Source: Bacillota bacterium
GTDB lineage: Bacteria; Bacillota; Clostridia; Lachnospirales; Lachnospiraceae
Assembly: GCA_023436065.1 (NCBI GenBank)
Contig: JAEZKU010000021.1
Location: 1-14,519 of the forward strand
DNA: 14,519 nt
Direction of reading: 5' to 3'
Numbering within the stretch: position 1 is the first letter of the stretch; the number at the start of each line of letters is the position of its first letter. The notes under the pieces are model-generated. The model was not told the origin of the DNA. It searched no databases and saw only the letters and a program-made list of their open reading frames with translations. This document shows positions 6,643-14,108 of this stretch, piece by piece. Position numbers and translations under genes: made by a program.

Positions 6643-7509
6643 ATGAGTGTAAATGTAATGCTTTCAAATATGTTCCTTCCTGAGTTTGTGGGATGCCTTG
6701 CGGCAGTCAGCGTGCAGGGAGTGGCTGTAGCGACCGGAATTGTTGCCGGTGTCGGTTTATTTATCGGATTATTCCTGGGGTTTGCTGCGAAGACCTTTGA
6801 GGTGAAGCAGGATGAGCGCGAAATCCAGGTCAGAGAGCTTCTTCCGGGCGCCAATTGCGGTGGTTGCGGATATCCCGGCTGTGACGGACTTGCCGCTGCG
6901 ATTGCAGCAGGAAATGCTCCGGCGAATGCCTGTCCTGTAGCGAATAAGGAAGCACATGCACAAATTGCTGCAGTTATGGGAACCACGGTAGATGAGGAAG
7001 AGAAGAAGGTAGCCTTTGTCAAATGTGCGGGAACCTGTGACAAGACAGAGATCAAGTATGAATATTACGGAGTAATGGACTGTAATAAAGCTGCTGTTGT
7101 TCCCGGTAAGGGCAATAAGAAATGCTCCTATGGATGTATGGGCCTTGGTTCCTGCGTCAAGGTATGTGCCTTTGATGCCATTCATATCGTAAACGGTATT
7201 GCCGTGGTAGATAAAGAAAAATGTACCGGCTGCAGTAGCTGTACTGCACAGTGTCCGAACAAACTGATTGAGATGGTGCCTGCCACAGCAAGACATCTGG
7301 TAGCCTGCAGCTCCTTCGATAAGGGCAAGGACGTCAAGCTGGCATGTCAGGCCGGTTGTATCGGCTGTAAGCTCTGCGTAAAGGCTTGTGAATACGATGC
7401 GATCCATGTCGAGAATAATCTCGCAACCATTGATTACAGTAAATGTACCAACTGCGGCAAGTGCGCAGTGGTCTGCCCGGTCAAGGTAATTATAGCAGAG
7501 CCGGCATAA
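6643..7509 (+). CDS. rnfB: Rnf complex subunit RnfB (polyferredoxin, electron entry)
   Basis: A 288-residue protein thought to accept electrons from reduced ferredoxin. One N-terminal membrane helix (about 25-47) is followed by the Fes motif GANCGGCGYPGC (C72, C75, C80) with C97 downstream. A cysteine-rich middle region follows (CAGTC, KKCSYGCMGLGSCVKVC), then three ferredoxin-like CxxCxxCxxxC motifs: CTGCSSCTAQC, CIGCKLCVKAC and CTNCGKCAVVC. About 26 cysteines are present, enough for six [4Fe-4S] clusters, as in the longer clostridial/acetogen RnfB proteins and more than in the shorter proteobacterial form. It is the last gene of the operon, the typical clostridial order, and a strong terminator follows. 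A 255-codon open frame on the opposite strand is a shadow of this Cys/Gly-rich coding. Confidence 0.97.
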   Translation: MSVNVMLSNMFLPEFVGCLAAVSVQGVAVATGIVAGVGLFIGLFLGFAAKTFEVKQDEREIQVRELLPGANCGGCGYPGCDGLAAAIAAGNAPANACPVANKEAHAQIAAVMGTTVDEEEKKVAFVKCAGTCDKTEIKYEYYGVMDCNKAAVVPGKGNKKCSYGCMGLGSCVKVCAFDAIHIVNGIAVVDKEKCTGCSSCTAQCPNKLIEMVPATARHLVACSSFDKGKDVKLACQAGCIGCKLCVKACEYDAIHVENNLATIDYSKCTNCGKCAVVCPVKVIIAEPA

Positions 7510-7521
7510 AACAGTATAATC

Positions 7522-7554
7522 AATACGGGAAGCCAAAAGGCTTCCCGTATTTTG
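7522..7554 (+). terminator. Rho-independent terminator of the rnf operon
   Basis: A perfect 13-bp stem (AATACGGGAAGCC at 7522-7534 with 7539-7551) closes an AAAA tetraloop and runs into TTTT at 7550-7553. It starts 12 bp after the rnfB stop and ends the six-gene operon. Confidence 0.95.
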
Positions 7555-7656
7555 ATTCTAAACAGTAAATCGCCGAGCATATTCTTATAGCCATTACTTC
7601 CTACTTGAAACTAATGGAAAAATGCTTTAAGATGATAGTAAAGAAGAATTAGGGTA

Positions 7657-7685
7657 TTAAAAGTACCTAAAGTTTCCGATATAAT
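7657..7685 (+). promoter_or_regulatory. Promoter of the LacI-family gene, with a possible operator
   Basis: TTAAAA (7657-7662, four of six) and a perfect TATAAT (7680-7685) are 17 bp apart. Transcription would start near 7692, about 46 nt before the ATG. An imperfect dyad GGTA-N7-TACC (7653-7667) overlaps the -35 box and could be an autoregulatory operator, but it does not resemble a canonical LacI-family palindrome. Confidence 0.65.
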
Positions 7686-7737
7686 ATATATGCCTAAAAA
7701 GCATAATGACGATAGATAAGGAAATAGGTGATACCAG

Positions 7738-8748
7738 ATGGTTACGATTCAAGAACTGTCCAAGCTATGCGGAGTATCGGTATCTACTGTCAGTAAGGCC
7801 TTGAACGGCTATTCTGATATAAGCGATAAGACGAGAGAATTGGTCATCAAGACAGCAAATGAGATGGGGTATTTTCCAAACGCCAATGCAAGGGCGTTGA
7901 AGCTGAAAAAAACATATAATATCGGAGTACTGTTCAATACGCTTCAAAATATCGGTCTGAAAAATGAATATTTTGCCCACATATTAGAAGCCTTTAAGGA
8001 AGAGGCGGCACAGAACGGATACGATATTACCTTCATCGAGCAATTTATCGGCAGAAGGAAGATGACCTATCTTGAGCATTGTCAATACCGTCATTTTGAC
8101 GGGGTCTGTATCATGTGTGCGGATTTTGAAAAGGAAGAAGTGATTAAACTCGTTAACAGTGATATACCTGTACTTACGATAGATTATGCATTCCAGAATG
8201 CCTATTCCATTATATCCGATAACTATGGCGGCATGAAGCAGCTGATCAATTATATCATCCGACAGGGACATACCAGAATTGCCTATATTTATGGAGTTAA
8301 TTCTCTGGTAACAAGAAACCGCGTGGACGGTTTTCTGGATACTATGGAAGAGTCCGGGCTGACCGTACCTCAGGAATATCTTAGGGAGAGCCTTTATCGG
8401 AATTCCCTGATGGCAGAGGAGCATGCCATGAAGCTGTTACAGCTTCCCGACAGACCTACTTGCATCATCGCACCCGATGATACCTCAGCGATGGGGATCA
8501 TAAGTGCAATCAGAAAAAACGGACTTCAGATTGTGAGAGATATCTCGATTGCCGGTTATGATGCAATCGACTCCGCACAGTTTACCGGAATCAAGTTGAC
8601 GACGGTACGACAGGAAAGGGATACGATCGGAAGGCAGGCTGCCAGAAAGCTGATAGAGATGATCGAAAAGAATGGCGAAGTATCGCTTGATACAGTGTTT
8701 ATGAAACAGACGCTGATTACCGGCAATTCCGTTAAAAAATTAAATTAG
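7738..8748 (+). CDS. LacI-family transcriptional repressor
   Basis: At 336 residues this has the standard LacI/GalR architecture. The N-terminal HTH reads VTIQELSKLCGVSVSTVSKALNG (about 2-24), followed by the hinge helix region FPNANARALKLKK. The periplasmic-binding-protein-like effector domain starts at NIGVLFNT (about 60) and runs to the end; conserved blocks include HFDGVCIM, GHTRIAYIYG, RVDGFLDTMEESGL, IIAPDDTSAMGIISAI and DISIAGYDAI. The ligand is probably a sugar or sugar-like molecule, as is usual in the family, but no sugar transporter or hydrolase lies nearby. The ATG at 7738 follows an AGGTG site (7726-7730). The stop is only 32 bp before the FliD-like gene with no terminator between, so the two are probably cotranscribed. 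Confidence 0.9.
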   Translation: MVTIQELSKLCGVSVSTVSKALNGYSDISDKTRELVIKTANEMGYFPNANARALKLKKTYNIGVLFNTLQNIGLKNEYFAHILEAFKEEAAQNGYDITFIEQFIGRRKMTYLEHCQYRHFDGVCIMCADFEKEEVIKLVNSDIPVLTIDYAFQNAYSIISDNYGGMKQLINYIIRQGHTRIAYIYGVNSLVTRNRVDGFLDTMEESGLTVPQEYLRESLYRNSLMAEEHAMKLLQLPDRPTCIIAPDDTSAMGIISAIRKNGLQIVRDISIAGYDAIDSAQFTGIKLTTVRQERDTIGRQAARKLIEMIEKNGEVSLDTVFMKQTLITGNSVKKLN

Positions 8749-8780
8749 TTTTGAAATAATGAAGGAGAGGAGGAGATATC

Positions 8781-10052
8781 ATGTCGCAAGTGTACAATTA
8801 TATGCTGGAAAGCTACCCTGTCAGAAGGGAAGTATTGTATCCTGCCCATAAAAAAAGTGAACTGAAAAAGGTTTACAACAGTATCGTAAACTTAAGCAGG
8901 AAATCTCCTCTCTATAAAATCGATCTGACAAAAGAAAATCAAGAATATACGATTGGAATAAAGGAAGCAGCCGTATTCTTAAAATCCAGGCTCGAGGAAA
9001 TGTCGGAGCCGGAGAAGTCGGGATTTCAATCCAAAACAGCGATTGTCAGTGATAAGGATATCATCTCGGCAAAGCTGATAGGAGAAGATACCGAAGGGCC
9101 TCCCGATACGATGACATTTCGTGTAGATAACCTTGCCTCGGTTCAGATCAACCAGGGTAAGGATTTGTATGATGATTCGCGGGGGTTAGCACCCGGAGCT
9201 TATCATTTCTATGCTACAACACCGGGCGGTTCCTATAAGCTCACCTTTGTCCAGGAGGAACGGGATGAGAACAGGAACGTCATGAGTAAGCTGGTCAATT
9301 ATATCAACCAAGAACTACCCGGTGTCAACGCATCCATCGAAAAGGGAACTGCCTCAGCTTACAGCCGGGTGGTGTTGATGTCGGAACAGGCAGGTAAGAA
9401 CGGTGAACCGGCAATGACCTTTTCTGATGAGTTTTATTATGGAATAGTGGAATATTTCGGATTAGACCGGGTAGATAGGCAATCACAACCTGCGGAATTT
9501 TCCATCAATGACAATGTGCATCATACCTCGACCAATACCTTCCAGCTTGAGAATCGTCTTCAGGTCACGTTAAACAGTACGAGTGAGAAGCCGGTTACTG
9601 TTAAGATTGGACCTGACAGCCAGAAGATCCTGTCAGCGGTGGAGAAAGTGCTTAATACCTATAACAGTCTGATCAGGCTTGCACATAACCGGACAGCAGA
9701 TACCAGGGAACATTACAGAGCATCCAAGCTGATCAGTGAGATGAAGAACCTGGAGAAGTTGTATGGAGAAGAACTGACAGCCAGCGGGATAAAAGCAGAC
9801 GAGAATGGTTTCTTATCCTTAGAGCCTTCTCTTGCGGTGCAGGCGGCAGAGGATGGAGGTATGGAAAGTCTCTTTACAAGAGAAAACGGATTTATCACCA
9901 GACTCATTGAGAAATCGGAGTCCATAGCGATAAATCCGATGGAATACCTGGATAAGACGGTGGTAACCTACCCGAACAGTGAAAACAAAACCTTTCGTAA
10001 TCCATATGTCACATCTATGTACAGTGGATTGTTTTTCAGCTCTTATTGTTAA
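8781..10052 (+). CDS. FliD-like (flagellar cap-like) protein, orphan
   Basis: A 423-residue protein without signal peptide or membrane helix. The middle and C-terminal parts resemble FliD (flagellar hook-associated protein 2). DTMTFRVDNLASVQINQGK (about 109-127) looks like the FliD N-terminal strand region. AEFSINDN followed by TFQLENRLQVTLNSTSEKPVTVKIG and a helix VEKVLNTYNSLI matches the layout of the FliD central domain. GIKADENGFLSLEPSL and ESLFTRENGFITRL match its C-terminal domain. The usual FliD N-terminus (GLASGLDTDSIV) is absent, as is the long C-terminal coiled coil, and the protein ends in a Ser/Tyr-rich tail (SMYSGLFFSSYC). The ATG at 8781 is seven bases after AGGAGG (8768-8773). 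No flagellar gene is near. It may be a divergent cap or adhesin; the homology call is from pattern memory and moderately sure. Confidence 0.65.
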   Translation: MSQVYNYMLESYPVRREVLYPAHKKSELKKVYNSIVNLSRKSPLYKIDLTKENQEYTIGIKEAAVFLKSRLEEMSEPEKSGFQSKTAIVSDKDIISAKLIGEDTEGPPDTMTFRVDNLASVQINQGKDLYDDSRGLAPGAYHFYATTPGGSYKLTFVQEERDENRNVMSKLVNYINQELPGVNASIEKGTASAYSRVVLMSEQAGKNGEPAMTFSDEFYYGIVEYFGLDRVDRQSQPAEFSINDNVHHTSTNTFQLENRLQVTLNSTSEKPVTVKIGPDSQKILSAVEKVLNTYNSLIRLAHNRTADTREHYRASKLISEMKNLEKLYGEELTASGIKADENGFLSLEPSLAVQAAEDGGMESLFTRENGFITRLIEKSESIAINPMEYLDKTVVTYPNSENKTFRNPYVTSMYSGLFFSSYC

Positions 10053-11301
10053 AATAAGAGCTTGTTTTTATATACTCACTCGGTGTGATACCGATGCGCT
10101 TTTTGAAGATACGGCTGAAGTAATTGGGATCCTTATAGCCTACCATAAAACACACCTCTTTCACAGTGAGATCAGAATCGGACAGAAGTTCCTTTGCCTT
10201 CTTGACACGAAGCATGGACAGCCAGTCTATGAAATTGAAACCGGTACTCTTCTTAATCAGTTTACTAAAATACTGAGGACTGATATTCACCTGCTCTGCA
10301 ACATCTTCCAGAGAGATATCCTCGGCATAATGCTGCTCCAGATATTCTTTGGTGGCCTTGACGATATGATTGGAGTAATCGATATTACTTTGCGCTTTGA
10401 CGTAGCTTGTGATGAGAATGAAACTGCGGTGGGCAAATTCTATGAGTTCGTCACCCTTCAGTTGCATGAATTCCTCAGAATATCCGGTATAATTGATCAT
10501 TTTGGCTTCATTCGGGCTATCGAGTCCCATTGCGTGATTCGACAGAATTAATATCTCCAATATCTTGTTTCGTTTTGTCTCATCGTTGAATGGGCGGATG
10601 AATTCCATGATCAGACCAAAATAATCGTAGGCATCGGTTTTACGCAGGCGGATTGCTTCCAACAGATGCTGTTCCGTTATCAGATAGTCAAAGTGAATAT
10701 TCTGGTCGTTCTTACTAATGTCCTTATAATAATTAATGCTGCTGGAGGATCTGTAATACAGGCAAGCGGAAGCATCCAGGAAGGAAGAATAAATCGTGTT
10801 GATGCTTTGCAGACTTCCGATACCGATGGAAGCCGTAAAACCAAAACGAAGTTGGAACTCCCTTACAAGCTCCCGGGCGAGGCTTATGCTTTCGTTTTTG
10901 TAGGTCGGATCATCCACAGGGGTATCCTGTATAAAAAGCAGACAGATTCTGTTTACAATCAGTGGACCGACAAGATATTTTCGATCAGGGAAGAGATTTT
11001 TGATAAAACGGTGTACATCTAATTCGTCAGCAGAGGAGTCGCTTGATCCTAAATGAAGAAATTCAGAGCAGTCCAGTATTACTACATAGCCGGTATCGCC
11101 TAAATGGAACAATTTCTTGAAGCAGAGAGTCTCATTGGGGTGGCAGCTGCGGAAAAATATTGAAAACATCATACTCCTCTCCATAAAGGACTGATAATCC
11201 TCTTCGGAAAGCTTCTGGTTAGAGGTCAGAATATCAAGATGCAGACTATCCCAAAAATCCTTTGCATCTGATAACCCGGTATTATTATTCAGAGTATCCA
11301 T
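10036..11301 (-). CDS. AraC-family transcriptional regulator (YesN-like, no receiver)
   Basis: A 421-residue protein on the minus strand. The C-terminal ~105 residues are an AraC/XylS double HTH: IVKATKEYLEQHYAEDISLEDVA, VNISPQYFSKLIKKSTGFNFIDWL, then RVKKAKELLSDSDLTVKEV and VGYKDPNYFSRIFKKRIGITPSEY. The middle part, with FTASIGIGSLQSINTIYSSF and ASACLYYR, resembles the degenerate GGDEF-like region of YesN-type response regulators, but there is no phospho-acceptor receiver domain. The start is the ATG at 11301, seven bases after AGGAGG (complement of 11309-11314). An in-frame ATG at 11328 lies upstream of that ribosome site and is unlikely. The gene converges on and overlaps the FliD-like gene by 17 bp and is divergent from the protease gene, which it may control; that is inference. 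Confidence 0.88.
   Translation of the reverse strand: MDTLNNNTGLSDAKDFWDSLHLDILTSNQKLSEEDYQSFMERSMMFSIFFRSCHPNETLCFKKLFHLGDTGYVVILDCSEFLHLGSSDSSADELDVHRFIKNLFPDRKYLVGPLIVNRICLLFIQDTPVDDPTYKNESISLARELVREFQLRFGFTASIGIGSLQSINTIYSSFLDASACLYYRSSSSINYYKDISKNDQNIHFDYLITEQHLLEAIRLRKTDAYDYFGLIMEFIRPFNDETKRNKILEILILSNHAMGLDSPNEAKMINYTGYSEEFMQLKGDELIEFAHRSFILITSYVKAQSNIDYSNHIVKATKEYLEQHYAEDISLEDVAEQVNISPQYFSKLIKKSTGFNFIDWLSMLRVKKAKELLSDSDLTVKEVCFMVGYKDPNYFSRIFKKRIGITPSEYIKTSSYFNNKS
10038..10069 (+). terminator. Terminator embedded in overlapping convergent 3' ends
   Basis: A perfect 10-bp stem AGCTCTTATT/AATAAGAGCT (10038-10047 with 10053-10062) has a 5-nt loop, GTTAA, and runs into TTTTT (10065-10069). 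It serves the plus-strand FliD-like gene, whose stop codon TAA (10050-10052) is in the loop. The hairpin also lies within the last codons of the minus-strand AraC-type gene. Read on the minus strand it lacks a U-tract (GAAAAAC follows), so it looks one-directional. Confidence 0.88.
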
Positions 11302-11349
11302 GAATGTACCTCCTCTCTGAAAGGACATTAACCTGTTTTTATTTATTTA

Positions 11350-11358
11350 ATTATAGCA
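11350..11358 (-). promoter_or_regulatory. Promoter of the AraC-type gene
   Basis: On the minus strand, an extended -10 TGCTATAAT reads from 11358 to 11350; a second TATAAT lies ten bases further upstream (11365-11360). No good -35 sits at 17 bp (TCGCAA only). Transcription would start near 11343, about 42 nt before the ATG. Confidence 0.55.
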
Positions 11359-11549
11359 CATTATAGTATAAATTGCGAGTCCAAATTATGGCAATTGTCG
11401 ATATACGTCGAAATACAACAAACGAAAAAATGCAGTGCAATCGCAACCTTTAGCAAAGGAATCACTGCCTGAATCAACCAAAAGCTTTAGAAGCGCGATA
11501 AAAATTCCTGCTTCAGGTATTTTAATTTCATAATATATAACAAAATTGT
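11359..11549. other. Divergent intergenic region with dyads
   Basis: No believable gene lies in the 331 bp between the AraC-type and protease starts. Three structures are visible between the two divergent promoters. A tandem 10-mer, GTCGATATAC then GTCGAAATAC, covers 11397-11416. An outer dyad GCAGTG/CACTGC (11432-11437 with 11463-11468) encloses a CCTTT/AAAGG hairpin (11447-11451 with 11455-11459). A third dyad, AAAAT-T-CCTG / CAGG-T-ATTTT (11501-11510 with 11514-11523), ends just before the protease -35. All three lie upstream of both predicted starts, so DNA-level binding sites are more likely than RNA structure. Confidence 0.4.
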
Positions 11550-11555
11550 TATAAT
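11527..11555 (+). promoter_or_regulatory. Promoter of the subtilisin-like protease gene
   Basis: TTCATA (11527-11532, four of six) and a perfect TATAAT (11550-11555) are 17 bp apart, with an extended -10 TG (TGTTATAAT, 11547-11555). The start would be near 11562, giving a leader of about 70 nt. Confidence 0.75.
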
Positions 11556-11632
11556 TCTGCCACAGAAATGCCAATATCGAAGCCTAACATGGTAATAACA
11601 GATAACTTTTTATTTATACTGGAGATGATGCA

Positions 11633-13861
11633 TTGAATAACAGAAAAATTAAACTTACTAAATTGAATAAGATATTCGGACTGTTATTGCTTATTTTGGG
11701 CTTTACCTTAGCTTCATCAGGAAAGGACACAGATAAGGAAAAGCAGGATTACATAAATGCGGGCGGAGAGATTGTCACCATTTTTGAGTATAAGGTTACT
11801 GATCAGGAGTTGAAGGACTTAACAAAAGAATTCAACAATTCACTGGAAGTAAAGAACCATATCGATGATTATGCTTTATTATCCGTTAAGAATAGTGCCG
11901 ATTATTATGAGATTCTCGACGGTCTGAAGACATATCCGGGAGTAGCTGAGGTTCAGGGCAATGTATATGTTGAGACATTGGGCTTCAGCAATGATACCTA
12001 TTCAGATGCGCAGTGGGCAATTCATAATCCCGGCTCTTACCTATATCTGTCCGAGCTTGGAAAGACGAGTATTCCCTCTACGCCAGACATAGATATGGAT
12101 GTTGTGGAAGCCTGGGATAACCTTCGGCAAAATCAATCCGTAAAACGTGAGGTTGTCGTTGCGGTTATTGACACCGGTGTGGATTATCAGCATCCTGACC
12201 TGGCAAATCGTATGTGGGAGAATACCGGTGAGATCAAAGACAATGGTATCGACGATGACGGAAATGGCTATGTGGATGACTATTATGGCTGGGACTTCTA
12301 TAATAATGATGCAACCGTATGCCATTATAAGTACTCCACAAAGTATAATAAGTACATGGCGAATCCCGAGGATAATGATGACCATGGAACTCATGTTGCA
12401 GGAATTATCAGTGCAGCAGCCGGTAATGGGACGGGGATTGCCGGAATTGCCGGTGATGTTAATGTGAAGATTATGGCGTTAAAAATCAATGGTGGTTCTA
12501 AGGGCACCGGTAATCTTTCCTCTGCCATTGAAGCCATCAAATATGCGACCATGATGGGAGCGGACATCTGCAACTTAAGTTGGGGAACCCCAAAGTTTGT
12601 TGACACCTTGAAGCAGGTTATGCAGGAATCGAATATGCTGTTCGTAGCTGCTGCAGGCAATACCGGAGAAAATAATGATGTGAAACCGATCTATCCTGCT
12701 GATTTAGGCTTGGATAATCTGATATCTGTTACTTTTATCGATGCCGATGGTAAGCTGACCAACCAGTCTAATTACGGACCGAATTCCGTGGACCTGGCAG
12801 CACCGGGAGAGGATATCTATAGTACGACTGTAGGCAACTATGGTTCCTTAAGCGGCTCCTCCATGGCTACACCACAGGTTACCGGAGTTGCTGCAATCAT
12901 GTACGCCTGCAGCGACCACGTCTATGCATCAAATGTGAAGGAAATCCTGTTAAAATCCACTAAGCCTCTTGAAACTCTGAAGGGTCGTATTAAGACAGCC
13001 GGTATACCGAGTGCATACCAGTCAGTATTGGCAGTGAATGATTTAAGCAGGGACCTCAAGGCACCGGTGATGTCCTTCACTACAATATATAATAAAGAAA
13101 ATATGCTGGTACCCGTAACTGCGGTGGATGATGGGGCCTCCGGTGTTCGTGTTCTCAGATGGAGCCTTGGAACGAAGAATGTTGAAGATTTCGGTCGCGG
13201 AGTCTTAGGCACACCGGTACAGGACAATCAGGTAAGCATCTCAAAGGCTGGTTTATATACCTTCTATGCATCCGATTATGCCGGCAATGAAACAGTGCAG
13301 GTTTATGAGGTAAAAGAGGATACTACAGCCCCGAAGATCAAGAGCAGCTATACAGTAGAAGATGACTATAAAACACGCACCATTACCTTGAGGGTCAGCG
13401 ATTATCAGAGCCTTGTGAAACGGGTCGAGTTTATGTCAGGCAACAGGAAAGCCTCCGAATTTCTTCCGTCCGACGCAGGCTCAGTAGTGGAGCTTGTTGA
13501 CGGAAAAGCAACGGTAAAGGTAAAAAAGGACGGGACATATACCATATTTGCCATTGATCACAGGGGAAATATGACGGTAAGCCATATTAAAGTGAAGACA
13601 GTGAAAGCGACGAAGCTGAAGCTGGCGAAGACGGAGAAGACCCTAAAGGTGAACCAGGAGTATACGTTGCCGGTTGTTGTGACCCCCTCGAATACGACGG
13701 ATGTGATTTCGTATAAGTGCTCAGACAAAACTGTGGCTACCGTCTCCGAGGATGGAATTGTACGCGCAAAATCGCCCGGAAAGGCTAAGATCACGATACG
13801 AACGTCGAGTGGTCTGACCGCAGTCTGTATTATCACGGTAAAAGGGGAAGCTTCCCCCTAG
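11633..13861 (+). CDS. Secreted subtilisin-like (S8) protease with Ig-like domains
   Basis: A 742-residue protein. It opens with a Lys-rich signal peptide and hydrophobic core (IFGLLLLILGFTLASS, about 14-29), then a propeptide-like region (about 40-120). The peptidase S8 domain (about 130-450) shows all catalytic residues: D180 in AVIDTGVDYQHPD, H251 in DDHGTHVAGI, oxyanion N343 in AAAGNTG and S410 in SGSSMATPQ. Two beta-rich, Ig-like stretches follow (about 475-660), then a clear BIG2 domain (about 665-738; TPSNTTDVISYKCSDKTVATV, GIVRAKSPGKAKITI). No LPxTG motif, S-layer repeat or C-terminal membrane helix is seen, so surface retention, if any, must use the Ig-like domains. The start is TTG at 11633, eight bases after GGAG (11621-11624); ATGs just upstream meet a stop after three codons. 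It probably degrades extracellular protein. Confidence 0.93.
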   Translation: MNNRKIKLTKLNKIFGLLLLILGFTLASSGKDTDKEKQDYINAGGEIVTIFEYKVTDQELKDLTKEFNNSLEVKNHIDDYALLSVKNSADYYEILDGLKTYPGVAEVQGNVYVETLGFSNDTYSDAQWAIHNPGSYLYLSELGKTSIPSTPDIDMDVVEAWDNLRQNQSVKREVVVAVIDTGVDYQHPDLANRMWENTGEIKDNGIDDDGNGYVDDYYGWDFYNNDATVCHYKYSTKYNKYMANPEDNDDHGTHVAGIISAAAGNGTGIAGIAGDVNVKIMALKINGGSKGTGNLSSAIEAIKYATMMGADICNLSWGTPKFVDTLKQVMQESNMLFVAAAGNTGENNDVKPIYPADLGLDNLISVTFIDADGKLTNQSNYGPNSVDLAAPGEDIYSTTVGNYGSLSGSSMATPQVTGVAAIMYACSDHVYASNVKEILLKSTKPLETLKGRIKTAGIPSAYQSVLAVNDLSRDLKAPVMSFTTIYNKENMLVPVTAVDDGASGVRVLRWSLGTKNVEDFGRGVLGTPVQDNQVSISKAGLYTFYASDYAGNETVQVYEVKEDTTAPKIKSSYTVEDDYKTRTITLRVSDYQSLVKRVEFMSGNRKASEFLPSDAGSVVELVDGKATVKVKKDGTYTIFAIDHRGNMTVSHIKVKTVKATKLKLAKTEKTLKVNQEYTLPVVVTPSNTTDVISYKCSDKTVATVSEDGIVRAKSPGKAKITIRTSSGLTAVCIITVKGEASP

Positions 13862-13922
13862 CTGAGGGTTAACAGCAGAGAGAATTAAGCATACATTGCT
13901 AAAGAATTAATTTAATCATTTA

Positions 13923-13958
13923 GAATGAGAAGGAACGGCGTCAGCCTCCTTCTCATTC
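13923..13958. terminator. Strong hairpin after the protease gene
   Basis: A perfect 12-bp stem (GAATGAGAAGGA at 13923-13934 with 13947-13958) is topped by a small GGC/GCC stem with a GTCA loop. No T-run follows on the plus strand (CTTAAAAAAGCC instead), and on the minus strand the tract is only AT-rich. It is placed as a terminator would be, 61 bp after the protease stop, but lacks the usual U-tract. Confidence 0.5.
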
Positions 13959-13983
13959 CTTAAAAAAGCCCCGAAAAAATATG

Positions 13984-14012
13984 TTGACGTACAAACCGGC
14001 TTATGATATATT
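13984..14012 (+). promoter_or_regulatory. Promoter of the rpmG-secE-nusG cluster
   Basis: TTGACG (13984-13989, five of six) and TATATT (14007-14012, five of six) are separated by exactly 17 bp. This is the best -35 box in the window, as expected for a housekeeping translation/secretion operon. Transcription would start near 14019, about 90 nt before rpmG. Confidence 0.8.
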
Positions 14013-14028
14013 AAGAAAGCAAAGAAAG

Positions 14029-14057
14029 AGGCTTTTTTTTTATGCCTAAAAAAGCCT
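14029..14057 (+). other. Leader hairpin upstream of rpmG
   Basis: AGGCTTTTTT (14029-14038) pairs perfectly with AAAAAAGCCT (14048-14057), leaving a 9-nt loop, TTTATGCCT. It would form about 10 nt from the 5' end of the predicted rpmG-secE-nusG transcript. A nine-T run (14033-14041) forms one arm and the loop side. It may stabilise the 5' end or regulate the leader; its function is unknown. Confidence 0.5.
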
Positions 14058-14108
14058 GGTGCATAGTTTAAGCGAAAAGCGCTACAAGAGAAATCGGAGG
14101 TGGATATT

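Noticed and set aside
6769..7536. 255-codon open frame on the minus strand opposite rnfB
   Set aside because: It is a shadow of the Cys/Gly-rich RnfB coding on the plus strand, which has unmistakable ferredoxin motifs.
9979..10551. 190-codon open frame on the plus strand opposite the AraC-type gene
   Set aside because: It runs antisense to the clear AraC HTH domain and has no ribosome site; it is a shadow frame.
11302..11328. Upstream ATG at 11328 as start of the AraC-type gene
   Set aside because: The AGGAGG site lies between it and the ATG at 11301, so the downstream ATG is the proper start.
11386..11574. 62-codon open frame on the minus strand in the AraC-protease intergenic region
   Set aside because: No ribosome site precedes its start, the composition is unconvincing, and it covers the dyads and the protease promoter.
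11625..11636. Mini-ORF ATG ATG CAT TGA overlapping the protease TTG start (possible coupled leader peptide)
   Set aside because: The only ribosome site, GGAG, directly abuts its first ATG with no spacer and is well spaced for the TTG instead; chance is the simpler explanation.
14013..14038. AAGAAAGC/GCTTTTTT hairpin with T-run as an early terminator before rpmG
   Set aside because: Its 5' arm lies almost wholly upstream of the predicted transcription start (about 14019), so it would not form in the RNA.
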